A stretch of 64,000 nt of DNA from Deltaproteobacteria bacterium. GTDB taxonomy: Bacteria > Myxococcota_A > Polyangia > DRWM01 > JAAZOP01. The position numbers were made by a program, and so were the translations under genes. Under the pieces are notes generated by a model. It searched no databases and was not told the DNA's origin. It saw only the letters and a list, made by a program, of their open reading frames with translations. Shown one piece after another: positions 50,002 through 58,816 of this stretch (within the stretch, counting starts at the first letter, position 1; every line of letters starts with the position of its first letter). The stretch covers positions 26,124 to 90,123 of the forward strand of contig JACRCZ010000101.1 in the NCBI GenBank assembly GCA_016218765.1, given 5' to 3'.

Positions 50002-51771
50002 ATGATGACTGAGGGACGCTCGCGATCCGAGGAGCGGCCCGGACCTCCCGTTCGGTCCGCGTCTCGTTTCGGGTTCCCGCTCCCCGCACTTCCCGCTCTC
50101 TACGCACTTTGCGCACTCCCCCTGTCGGCCTGCGGCGACGACTCGTCGCCGGCGGACGGCGGGGGCGAGGTCGATGGGGACGGGACGGGGGACGGCGAGG
50201 GCGGATCCACCTCCACGTTCTGGAGCTGTCCCGGCGATCCGGGCTGCGCGGGCGCGGGGGCGGCGGCGTTCGAGGCCGGGGTCGGGCGGCGGGTCGCCAA
50301 CCCGACGATCACCGAGACGCTGACCGTCGACGTCGATGGCGACGGCGAGTTCGACATTCGAGACGACGAGTTCGACGACGTCGACGGCGACGGCCGGTTC
50401 GACGGCGTGTGGATCGCGGGCTACGGCAATCCGCGGCCGGCCAACGACATCCACGACGACATCGAGACGCGCGTGCTCGCGCTGCGCTCCGGCGAGAAGC
50501 TGCTCGCGATCGTCTCCGCGGACCTCATCGGGATGTTCCACGACGACGTCGAGCAGCTCCGCTCGGCGGTCGCCGACCTGGACATCGACTACCTGCTCGT
50601 CGCCTGCTCGCACAACCACGAGGGCCCGGACACGATCGGGCTGTGGGGTCTCAACGAGACCAGCTCGGGCGTCGACCCGGCCTACATGAACTTCCTGCTG
50701 GCGCAGATGGAGGCTGCCGTCCGGGACGCGGTGGCCGACCTGCGGCCCGCCCGGGTGAAGTACGGACGAACGCAGCCGGGCGAGAGCGCGGCCAAGGGCA
50801 TCAACAACGTCGTGGGCGACGGACGCGACCCGGTGATTCTCAACCCCTGGCTCACGGTGCTCGGGTTCGAGGACGCCGCGGACGGCTCGACGATCGCCAC
50901 CCTGGTCAACTGGACGGCGCACGCGGAGTTCTCCGACGACCGGATCAACTCGATCACCGCCGACTACGTGCACTCGCTGCGTCTGGGCATCGAGGAAGGC
51001 GTGGCCGAGGGTTCCGTGGACGTTCCCGGCGTGGGCGGCCTGGCCGTGTTCACGCAAGGGGCCCTGGGCAGCCAGGTCGGCCCCAACCGGGTGCAGACGA
51101 CGGGCCTGGACGGGACGGAGTGGACGGGCGGCGAGGAGATCGATTGGGCGCAGGAGGTCGGGCGGATCCTCGCCGTCGGCGCGCTGCGCGCGCTGGACGA
51201 GGCGACGGCGCCGGAGGACACCCTCGACCTGGCATGGGTGCGGGCGCGGGTCGAGCTGATCGTCGAGAACTACGGCTACCACGCGATGCTGCTCAACGGC
51301 ATCTTCAACCGCGAGCTGCACGGATACGACCCCACGTACCCGCTGGAGACGGGCAACTACCCCTGGCTGTGGACCGAGGTGTCGTGGCTCCGGTTGGGCC
51401 GCGCGCAGGTCTACACCGTGGGCGGCGAGCCGTGTCCCGAGCAGTTCCTGGGAGGCTACGACGGCAGCTACACCCCCGACTCGCTGTCGCTCGTCGACCC
51501 CGGCTCGGCCCACCCGCCGGACCTGTCGGCGGCACCCGGGCCGCCGTACCTCTACGACCGGCTGGAAGGGGCCGAGTACCCGATGACCTGGGGACTGACC
51601 AACGACATGCTCGGGTACCTCATCCCGAGCTACGATTACTTCCTGGACGAGCACGCCCCGTACATCGACGAGGCGTTCGGGTTCTACTACGAGGAGACGA
51701 ACTCGATCGGGCCGGAGGGATGGCCGGCCGTCGAGCGGGCGTATCTCGAGATCCTGGAGCGGCGACCCTGA
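50002..51771 (+). CDS. Neutral/alkaline-ceramidase-like lipoprotein
   Basis: Likely zinc amidase or esterase related to neutral ceramidases, which hydrolyse the N-acyl bond of ceramide. The 589-residue product has a lipoprotein signal with Cys44, an Asp/Gly tether, then FEAGVGRRV and WIAGYGNPRPAND, matching the ceramidase N-terminus apart from a Ca-binding-like insert (DVDGDGEFDIRDDEFDDVDGDG). It continues with SADLIGM, the zinc-ligand region ACSHNHEGPDT (about 203-206) and VNWTAHAEFSDD. The C-terminal Ig-like domain of classic ceramidases seems reduced. The hydrophobic core of the signal peptide is encoded by a 9-base repeat. It sits between the esterase and a small lipoprotein gene. Confidence 0.77.
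   Translation: MMTEGRSRSEERPGPPVRSASRFGFPLPALPALYALCALPLSACGDDSSPADGGGEVDGDGTGDGEGGSTSTFWSCPGDPGCAGAGAAAFEAGVGRRVANPTITETLTVDVDGDGEFDIRDDEFDDVDGDGRFDGVWIAGYGNPRPANDIHDDIETRVLALRSGEKLLAIVSADLIGMFHDDVEQLRSAVADLDIDYLLVACSHNHEGPDTIGLWGLNETSSGVDPAYMNFLLAQMEAAVRDAVADLRPARVKYGRTQPGESAAKGINNVVGDGRDPVILNPWLTVLGFEDAADGSTIATLVNWTAHAEFSDDRINSITADYVHSLRLGIEEGVAEGSVDVPGVGGLAVFTQGALGSQVGPNRVQTTGLDGTEWTGGEEIDWAQEVGRILAVGALRALDEATAPEDTLDLAWVRARVELIVENYGYHAMLLNGIFNRELHGYDPTYPLETGNYPWLWTEVSWLRLGRAQVYTVGGEPCPEQFLGGYDGSYTPDSLSLVDPGSAHPPDLSAAPGPPYLYDRLEGAEYPMTWGLTNDMLGYLIPSYDYFLDEHAPYIDEAFGFYYEETNSIGPEGWPAVERAYLEILERRP
50085..50120 (+). repeat. Inverted 9-mer array encoding the signal-peptide core
   Basis: CGCACTTCC, CGCTCTCTA, CGCACTTTG and CGCACTCCC are the reverse-complement form of the 9-mer at 49942. 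In frame they are read as repeated Pro/Tyr/Cys-Ala-Leu triplets, residues about 29-40 of the ceramidase-like lipoprotein, ending just before the lipobox. Confidence 0.85.
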
Positions 51772-51800
51772 CTCCGGGAAGTTCGGAAGGAGGAGAAGCG

Positions 51801-52775
51801 ATGAAGGCATGGTGGATCGGTGGCGCTGCGCTGGGCTTGGCGCTGGGACTGTGGGTTTCGTGCGGCGGCGACGACTCCGGCACGCCGGACGGCGGCGGCG
51901 ACGGCGGCGACACCGCGGGCGGATGCGTGCGTTCGGACGAGTGCCACCAGGGCTTCCGCTGCCAGTCCGGGAGCTGCGTGATGGCCCTCCCGCCGCTGGA
52001 CGAGCTGCCGGCGGACCTGTCGTGCGTCGGGAACAACCCGCCGATCGATCCGCTCGGCACCACGGTCTCCGCGACGGTCTACGTCGAGGATTTCGAGGAC
52101 GACGTCCGGGTCGAGGGCGCGGTGGTCGATATCTTCCTGGACAACATCGTCGACGAATCGCCGGACCTCACGACGGACCCGACCGACGAGAACGGCGTGG
52201 TCCCCGGGGGCGTCACCGGCCTGCCGGCGCGCGGCGTCATCGCCTACATGGTCCACTCCGGGGACCTGCCGGGCGGCATGGTGCGCACGACGATCGAGTA
52301 CGACGTCGAGATCCCCGACACCGACGGCAACGAGGTGCGGCTCCTGTCGGTCTCCGACACCACGTACCGCCTCATCCCGACGGTCCTGGGGATCACCCCC
52401 GACGCCAGCCACGGCATCATCGCAGGCGAGTTCGCCGACTGCGCGGAAAGCCCGGCATCCGTCGAGGGCATCGTGGCCCGGCTGCTCAACGACGCCGGCC
52501 AGGACTGCCACGAGCTCAACGATCGGGAGTGCTTCGCCCGGTACTTCCAGGAGGAGACCCCGGCGCGCATCGACAGCCAGCCGAACTCCAGCGCCGACGG
52601 CCTCTACGCCATCGCCCAGGTCGCGCCCGGCGAGTGGAACCTCGAGATCATCGGCCGGCTGACCGGCGCGACGACCGAGTTCCCCTTCGACCTCCTGGGC
52701 CGCAAGCGGGTCAACTGCATCGCCGACTCGATCGTCATCGTCGATGTGGAGCCCCTGGCCGAACCGCTGCCCTGA
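51801..52775 (+). CDS. Hypothetical lipoprotein of the barrel/ceramidase locus
   Basis: I do not recognise the family. The 324-residue product has a lipoprotein signal (GLWVSC), a Gly/Asp tether, a small Cys-rich module (CVRSDECHQGFRCQSGSC) and a beta-rich domain. That domain contains ATVYVEDFEDDVRVEGAVVDIFLDN, which resembles carboxypeptidase-regulatory or transthyretin-like folds. GGAGGAG lies about six bases before ATG 51801. It starts 29 bases after the ceramidase-like gene and ends 73 bases before the second barrel gene, so it is probably part of the same transcript and could be an accessory surface factor. Confidence 0.75.
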   Translation: MKAWWIGGAALGLALGLWVSCGGDDSGTPDGGGDGGDTAGGCVRSDECHQGFRCQSGSCVMALPPLDELPADLSCVGNNPPIDPLGTTVSATVYVEDFEDDVRVEGAVVDIFLDNIVDESPDLTTDPTDENGVVPGGVTGLPARGVIAYMVHSGDLPGGMVRTTIEYDVEIPDTDGNEVRLLSVSDTTYRLIPTVLGITPDASHGIIAGEFADCAESPASVEGIVARLLNDAGQDCHELNDRECFARYFQEETPARIDSQPNSSADGLYAIAQVAPGEWNLEIIGRLTGATTEFPFDLLGRKRVNCIADSIVIVDVEPLAEPLP

Positions 52776-52848
52776 CCGAATCCGTGGCCGGTCGCTTCCC
52801 TGCTCGCCGGCGTGGTCGCGGTCGTGGTCGTCGTCGTGGAGGTGACCG

Positions 52849-54519
52849 ATGAGCCGGATCGGATCCATCGTCGTCGTTCTGCTGCCCCCCCTCGTCCTCC
52901 CGGCCGCCGTGGCCGGCGACGACACGCCCGTTTCCACCGGGTGGACCGTCGACAGCGGCGAGCGGGTGGAAGTGGAAGCGCCGCCGCCCGCGCCATCCGC
53001 GGCGGCTCCGGAGCCGCCCGGCGACGCCGGGGACGATGGCGGCGGGGACGACGGCTTCCGCTTCGATCTGCACGGCTACTACCGGGCGCGGACGCACGTC
53101 GTGGGCAACCTGATGTACGTGCTCGACTCGGACCCCGACGGACGGAAGGAGACGCTCGAGTACGTCACGCAACGGCTGCGGCTGCAGCCGGAGATCGGGT
53201 ACGGCGAGTGGGTGACGCTGCACGTGACGGTCGATGCGCTGGACAACGTCGTGTGGGGCGACAACGCCGGGCTCTCCTCGACGGCCCTCTTTGCCGGCGA
53301 GCCGTCCCAGACGGGACTGGAAGGCTCGGAGATGCCCTTCGCCTACGTGCGGCACGCCTGGCTCGAGACGAACGTGAAGTTCGGCGTCCTGCGGGTCGGG
53401 CGCATGCCGTCCAATTGGGGCCTGGGCATCCTCAGCAACGACGGGGAAGGGTTCGACGAGGATTTCGGCGACAACTGGTACGGCGACACGTACGACCGCA
53501 TCCTGTTCGCCACCAAACCGATCTCGATCGTCCGCGCGCTGATGGGCGAGGAGCCCGGCGACACGCCGCTCATCCTCGTGGCATCCTGGGACAAGCTGGT
53601 CGAGGATTTCCAGAAGCTCGACGACCGGACGGGCGAGCCGGTGAATCCGCGCGACGGCTACGACTCGGGCTGGCTGGCGAACGGCGACGACGACGTCGAC
53701 GAATGGACCGTGGCCGCGGTGTGGCACCAGGAGGAGCTCGACTGGCTCGCTCCCGGCGACTCGCTCGCGGCCGGCGTGTACTATGTCTACCGCGAACAGC
53801 CCTCGACCTCCTCGGAAATCCACATCTTCGACGCCTTCCTCAAGCTGCGGCTGTGGGACTTCTTCCTCGAAGGCGAGTTGGACGCCATTCGCGGCAGCAC
53901 CAAGGCCCTTGCCCTGGGGCCGGAGGATGATCCCCCCGGATCCGAGCTGTACATGCTGCGTGATGCGGACATCCTGGGCTGGCTCGTGCGGGTCGGCTGG
54001 CAGCGCGGGATGTTCACGGTGAAGCTGGAATCCGGCCAGGCCTCCGGCGACGGCGATGTGCTCGACGCCAACTTCAGCAACATGGCGGTCCATCCGGACG
54101 TCAACGTCGGCCTGCTCCTGTACGAGGAGCTGCTCGCGCAGCGCACGCGGGATCATTTCGCGGACAAGAAAGGCCTGTGGTCCAACGGCGGCGTCTACAA
54201 CTCCATCTTCTTCATGGCCACGGGCGTCGTCGAGCCGCTCGAGGACCTGCAGTTCACGCTGGGCATCCTCACCGCGTGGGCCGACGAGGCTTGCGACGTG
54301 GCGTTCCAGGGCAACCTCTGCTCGCCCGACGACCCGCACCCGAACATCGGCATCGAAATCGACGCCTCGGCGCGCTACCGCTTCTGGGACCGGCGGGTCC
54401 TGGCGGTGGTCGAGGGCGGCTGGCTGCACCCCGACGACGAGACGCTCAGCCTGGATTCGTTCGGCCTCGCCGGCACGGACATGTGGACCATCCAGACCCG
54501 GCTGGCCTTCGCGTTCTGA
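52849..54519 (+). CDS. Outer-membrane beta-barrel protein 2
   Basis: Paralogue of the barrel at 44087. The 556-residue product has a signal peptide ending near AVAGD, an acidic Gly/Pro spacer, then barrel strands beginning DLHGYYRARTHVVG. The shared motif GRMPSNWGLGILSNDGEGFDEDFGDNWYGD is followed by RILFATKPISI, which parallels RIVFATKPFST in barrel 1; a second shared element is VNVGLLLYEELLAQRT versus YNVGLIMFEELLAWQT. The protein ends in the strand IQTRLAFAF with a terminal Phe, as expected for BAM substrates. AGGTGA precedes ATG 52849. It closes the five-gene locus and converges on the KOW protein gene with 19 bases between. Confidence 0.78.
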   Translation: MSRIGSIVVVLLPPLVLPAAVAGDDTPVSTGWTVDSGERVEVEAPPPAPSAAAPEPPGDAGDDGGGDDGFRFDLHGYYRARTHVVGNLMYVLDSDPDGRKETLEYVTQRLRLQPEIGYGEWVTLHVTVDALDNVVWGDNAGLSSTALFAGEPSQTGLEGSEMPFAYVRHAWLETNVKFGVLRVGRMPSNWGLGILSNDGEGFDEDFGDNWYGDTYDRILFATKPISIVRALMGEEPGDTPLILVASWDKLVEDFQKLDDRTGEPVNPRDGYDSGWLANGDDDVDEWTVAAVWHQEELDWLAPGDSLAAGVYYVYREQPSTSSEIHIFDAFLKLRLWDFFLEGELDAIRGSTKALALGPEDDPPGSELYMLRDADILGWLVRVGWQRGMFTVKLESGQASGDGDVLDANFSNMAVHPDVNVGLLLYEELLAQRTRDHFADKKGLWSNGGVYNSIFFMATGVVEPLEDLQFTLGILTAWADEACDVAFQGNLCSPDDPHPNIGIEIDASARYRFWDRRVLAVVEGGWLHPDDETLSLDSFGLAGTDMWTIQTRLAFAF

Positions 54520-54538
54520 CGCTGAGCCGGGGTCGCGG

Positions 54539-56050
54539 TCAGGTCCCGCCCTGCGGCTCGGCGGCGCGGCGGCGGACTTCCACGAGGTGCGCGGCCGGCA
54601 CGCGGGTGGTGAACAGGCCCAGCATCACTCGGGCCTCGCCCTTGGGCCCGACCTCGAACAGCGTGCCGACGCGGCCGCGCAGGGGGCCCTGGCGGAAACG
54701 GACGAGCTTGCCGGGCGACAGGCCGGAGATGGTCGTCGCGCCGGCAAGCGCGGTGCCGGGATCCGGGTGGGGCAGGGTGATGGGCCGAGGTGCGCCATGG
54801 GCGTGAACCGGGGCCTGCGGTCGCGCCGGACCCGGTCCGCGCCGGTCGGCGTGGGCTCCGGGACGTCCCTCGTCGCGTGGCCGCTCGGGCCGCTCGTCGT
54901 GAACGCCGGCGCGCGCCTCGTCGCGCCGCGGCCGCTCGGGCCGAACACCGCCCGTGCCGGGAGCCTCGAACCGCTCGGTCGGGCCGGTGCCCGCTTCCGC
55001 CGGGGGCTGTGCGCCGTCGCCCGCCTCCGCCGCGGAAATCGTGGTCTGCGGCGTCGGCGCCGCGGCCGGCGCAGGCGCGTCTTCCCGCCGGGGCCGCCGG
55101 CCCGCGGGCGGCTGGGCCCAGAGCGGGGGTTTGGGCAGGGCGATCTCGCGCGTCCCCGCCCGCGTCATCCCGGGCGTGCGGTCGGCGACCATGCGCTCGA
55201 GCCGCTCGCGACCCGCGGCGGCGGACTCCGCGCGCCGGTCCGCGAAGGCCCGCTGCTCCCGCTCGTGCTCCTCCTCCTCGTGCGCCCGCTCGGCACGCAC
55301 CCGCTCCAGCAGCGCGTCGAAGCCGACCTGATCGTTGGCGCGGCTCCAGGCGGCGAGCGCGAACACGGGCTCGAGCGCCGCGAGGTCGGCGCGGGCGGCG
55401 GCGAGCAGACCGGATCCGGCCGCGGCCGCCTCGGCCCGCGTCCACCGCCGCTCCACCGCGAACGACACCTCGCCGTCCTCGGCGAAGGACGCCAGGAACG
55501 CCTCGACGTCGGCCTCGGTGACGGCCGGCGCCGCCGGCGGCTCCCGACCGGGGATCGCGAAGGCGAACGCTCCCGGGAGCGCGCGCAGCGCGTCAAGCAG
55601 CCGGGCGCGGAGCGCGTGGTCGCCGAGGACGAGCCGGAGGTTGGCGGCGTCGACCAGGGCGCGGCCCGGCACGCGGGCGCCCAGGGCGAAGCCCTCGGGA
55701 TCGACCACCACGGCCAGCAGGGCGTGCAGGCGGTGCGGCGGCGGTGCGGCGAGCAGGTCGGCGACGCCGCGACTGCCTTCGATCACCTCCTCGATGGCCA
55801 AGCGCTCCCCGGCCTTCCGCCAGAGGTAGCCCCACTGCGCGTCCACGCAACGGTTGTTGCGCAGGTTCGGCGCGTGATCGGCGGCTCCCGCCTCCAGATC
55901 GGGCCGGTGCGGCCCGAGGTCGGCGAGGGCGGCGTGGAGGATCTCGTCGACCTTCTCCTTCACGCCCAGCCGCTGCCGGTTGTACACGTTGCTCGTCGCC
56001 CGCTCGGGGCGGAAGTTCTCGAAGTCGTCGAGGGCAAAGCCCGGAAACAT
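54539..56050 (-). CDS. Protein of unknown function with C-terminal KOW-like domain
   Basis: The family is not recognised. The 503-residue product begins MFPGFALDDFENFRP and has an N-terminal alpha/beta region to about 250, a charged helical stretch (RVRAERAHEEEEHEREQRAF, possible coiled coil near 255-300), a long Pro/Arg/Ala-rich disordered region, and a C-terminal segment PGKLVRFRQGPLRGRVGTLFEVGPKGEARVMLG that looks like a KOW motif as in NusG, where it contacts ribosomal or nucleic-acid partners. No signal peptide or membrane segment is seen, so it is probably cytoplasmic. It is divergent from the PPC-caspase gene with a 141-base gap. Confidence 0.65.
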   Translation of the reverse strand: MFPGFALDDFENFRPERATSNVYNRQRLGVKEKVDEILHAALADLGPHRPDLEAGAADHAPNLRNNRCVDAQWGYLWRKAGERLAIEEVIEGSRGVADLLAAPPPHRLHALLAVVVDPEGFALGARVPGRALVDAANLRLVLGDHALRARLLDALRALPGAFAFAIPGREPPAAPAVTEADVEAFLASFAEDGEVSFAVERRWTRAEAAAAGSGLLAAARADLAALEPVFALAAWSRANDQVGFDALLERVRAERAHEEEEHEREQRAFADRRAESAAAGRERLERMVADRTPGMTRAGTREIALPKPPLWAQPPAGRRPRREDAPAPAAAPTPQTTISAAEAGDGAQPPAEAGTGPTERFEAPGTGGVRPERPRRDEARAGVHDERPERPRDEGRPGAHADRRGPGPARPQAPVHAHGAPRPITLPHPDPGTALAGATTISGLSPGKLVRFRQGPLRGRVGTLFEVGPKGEARVMLGLFTTRVPAAHLVEVRRRAAEPQGGT

Positions 56051-56191
56051 CGGCCGCGGAGTCTACGGACTTCGGTCCCGGACCGCAACAGCCGGAAGGC
56101 CCGCTTCAAATTCTTCCGACTTTCCGGTACCCTCCCACGTCCAAGACCGTAGGCGCCCGTGAATCTTCGGGGCGCCGTGGAGGAACGACGG

Positions 56192-58783
56192 ATGAGGAGC
56201 AGGACGGGGTTGGTCTGGGGAACGGCGCTGGTCATCGCGCTCGCGGCGGCGCCGGCATCGGCCAAGAAACGAACGGATGCGATCACCGCGCGGGGTCCGG
56301 GCGGAGGACCGGCGGCTTCGAGCCAGGTCCTGGACATGAGCGGACCGATCGAAGGCGTCCTGGAGGACGGCGACCCCGCGCTCGGCTCGGGCGAGCTGTA
56401 CGATCTCCTGCCGTTCGACGGGCGGCGCGGCCAGCACGTCGTCCTGCGCATGGTCTCGGAGCAGTTCGACGCCTACCTCGTCCTCGTGGCTCCGTCGGGG
56501 CAGCAGGTCGACGACGACGACGGCGGCAAGGGGACGAACGCGCGCATCGAGGCCGACCTCACGGAGGACGGCGCGTACCGCGTCGTGCTGACCTCGAAGA
56601 CGCCGGGGGAGCGCGGGTCGTACGTGCTGCACCTGCGGTCGGACGGCGGCCGGTTCGGCACGCTCACCGGCGCGGGGCCGAACATGATGCCCGCGCCGGG
56701 GATCACCAGCACGGTGGGCGAGGGCGCGCCGCAGGTCAGCGCGGGCGTCCGGCCGCTGAGCCAGGGGACACTTCGCATCCGGCCGGGACAGGGCGTGATT
56801 TCGCTGGGTCCCGAGGAAGTTCCGGAAGCTCCGTACGATGGTCCCGTGAACCCGATCAACCCCGAGGTCCCGACCGGGCAGACGGTGACCTCGGGCCAGA
56901 CGATCACCGGGGCGCTCGGACCCGGCGACCGGTCGCTCGGCGGCGGGCAGTGGGCGGACTGGTACGAGTTCGAGGCGCGGGCCGGTCAGGAGGTGCGGGT
57001 TGACTTGTCGTCCCGCTCGCTGGACGCCTTCGTCGCCGTGGTCCCGCCCGGCGGCGAGCCACTGACCAACGACGACCGGGCGCAGGGGAACACCGACTCG
57101 TTCCTGTCGTTCCCGGCGCCGACCTCGGGGACGTACCTCGTCGCGGCTTCGTCGTACCAGCGCGGCGAGCGCGGCGACTACGCGCTGCGGCTGACCGTGG
57201 GCGGCGGTGCGGCACCCGGTCCCGGGCCGGTCGTCGGACCGGGCGAGTCGAGCCGCGGGTCGCTGGCGGCGGGCGACGACCAGCTTTCGACGGGCGAGTT
57301 CATCGACTGGTATCCGTTGAACGCGCAGGCCGGGGAAGAGGCGACGATCGCGCTGACCTCGACCGAATTCGACGCCTACCTGGTCTTGTTGTCGCCGTCG
57401 GGCGAGCAGTTCGACAACGACGATGCCGGGGAAGGGACGCACGACGCGCGCATCGTGCGGCGCATCGACGAGGCCGGCGCGTGGCAGATCGGGGTGACGT
57501 CCTACCAGCCGGGAGAGCGGGGCGCCTACGAGCTGGAGGTGGCGACGGCCGCCGGAACGCCGGGTCCGGATCCCGGCCCGAGTCCGCGTCCGGGTCCGGC
57601 TCCCGCGTCGTCCGGGACGCTGACGGCAGGTCGGAGCACGAGCGGCGAGCTGGCGCCGGGCGACACGACGCTGGCCAGCGGCGAGTTTGTCGACAGCTAC
57701 TCGTTCGAGGGCCAGGCGGGACAGACGGTGCGCGTGGACATGATCTCTACGGCGATCGACCCGTACGTCATTCTCCAGACGCCGGGCGGCCGGCAGGCGG
57801 AGAACGACGACGTGGCGCCCAACGACCGCAACGCCAGCGTCTCGATGACGCTGCCGGAGACGGGGACGTACAGCGTCCTGTGCACCAGCTACCAGCCGCG
57901 GGAGGCCGGCTCCTACGACGTGGCGCTCGTGGTGGGCGATGCCGCGGAGCCGCCGCCCGGACCCGGGCCCACGTGGGGCGGCGTGCCCTCCCAGGACCGC
58001 GAGTTCTTCGGGGTGTTCGTCGGCATCTCGGACTATCCGGGATCCGGCAACGACCTGCCGTTGTGCCGGGAGGACGCCGAGAAGCTCGCGCAGACCTTCA
58101 AGGGCATCGGCCTCATGGACGACTCGCACATCGACCTCATCACGGACAGCCGGGCGACCGAGGCCAACGTGCGCTCGGCCATGCGGCGCATGGCCGGCCG
58201 CGTGGGCCCGGACGACGTGTTCGTCTTCTTCTACTCCGGCCACGGCGGGCAGAGCGATCCCGATCCGGAACGCCACGACGACGAGGTGGACGGCCGCGAG
58301 GAGTCCATCATCCTGAACAACGACGAGTACACCGACGACGAGATGTCCGACGACCTGGATGGCATCCGCGCCGGCCTCACCGTCGTCGCGCTCGACTCGT
58401 GCTTCGCCGGCGGCTTCGCCCGCGACATCATCTCCGAGCCCGGGCGAGTCGGCCTGTTCTCCTCCGAAGAGGATCTGACCTCGAACGTCGCCCAGGAGTT
58501 CGAGGCCGGCGGGTACCTCTCGCACTTCTTCCAGAAGGCCGTCGAGGGCTACGCGGACACCGACGGCGACGGTCTGGTGCAGATCGGCGAGCTGTCGCAC
58601 TACCTCCAGACGCAGTACGCCGAGTACGTTCGCGAGGCGTCCTCGGAGTCGTCGGAGGGCGCGGCGGGCTACCAGCACCTGGTCGTCGACCGCGGCGCGG
58701 TGCGCGTGGATACCCTGTTCTTCCGTGCGGGACGCACGGTGGGCGGCTCCGCGCCGCGCACGGTCAACATCCGGTTCCAGTAG
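56192..58783 (+). CDS. Secreted caspase-like (peptidase C14) protein with PPC domains
   Basis: Predicted metacaspase-type protease exported to the periplasm or outside. The 863-residue product has a signal peptide (about 8-28, ending ASA), then four PPC-like beta domains (for example LYDLLPFDGRRGQHVVLRM, WYEFEARAGQEVRVDL, WYPLNAQAGEEATIAL, SYSFEGQAGQTVRVDM) with Pro/Gly linkers. The C-terminal caspase domain from about 605 contains FFGVFVGISDYPG, catalytic His684 in FYSGHGGQ and Cys737 in ALDSCFAGG. An EF-hand-like DTDGDGLVQIGEL follows, which may confer Ca dependence. ATG 56192 was chosen over upstream starts because GGAGG is eight bases before it and the signal peptide follows. Confidence 0.87.
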   Translation: MRSRTGLVWGTALVIALAAAPASAKKRTDAITARGPGGGPAASSQVLDMSGPIEGVLEDGDPALGSGELYDLLPFDGRRGQHVVLRMVSEQFDAYLVLVAPSGQQVDDDDGGKGTNARIEADLTEDGAYRVVLTSKTPGERGSYVLHLRSDGGRFGTLTGAGPNMMPAPGITSTVGEGAPQVSAGVRPLSQGTLRIRPGQGVISLGPEEVPEAPYDGPVNPINPEVPTGQTVTSGQTITGALGPGDRSLGGGQWADWYEFEARAGQEVRVDLSSRSLDAFVAVVPPGGEPLTNDDRAQGNTDSFLSFPAPTSGTYLVAASSYQRGERGDYALRLTVGGGAAPGPGPVVGPGESSRGSLAAGDDQLSTGEFIDWYPLNAQAGEEATIALTSTEFDAYLVLLSPSGEQFDNDDAGEGTHDARIVRRIDEAGAWQIGVTSYQPGERGAYELEVATAAGTPGPDPGPSPRPGPAPASSGTLTAGRSTSGELAPGDTTLASGEFVDSYSFEGQAGQTVRVDMISTAIDPYVILQTPGGRQAENDDVAPNDRNASVSMTLPETGTYSVLCTSYQPREAGSYDVALVVGDAAEPPPGPGPTWGGVPSQDREFFGVFVGISDYPGSGNDLPLCREDAEKLAQTFKGIGLMDDSHIDLITDSRATEANVRSAMRRMAGRVGPDDVFVFFYSGHGGQSDPDPERHDDEVDGREESIILNNDEYTDDEMSDDLDGIRAGLTVVALDSCFAGGFARDIISEPGRVGLFSSEEDLTSNVAQEFEAGGYLSHFFQKAVEGYADTDGDGLVQIGELSHYLQTQYAEYVREASSESSEGAAGYQHLVVDRGAVRVDTLFFRAGRTVGGSAPRTVNIRFQ

Positions 58784-58816
58784 ACCACCAAGGGGGGGGA
58801 CGGAAGCAGGTCCCCT

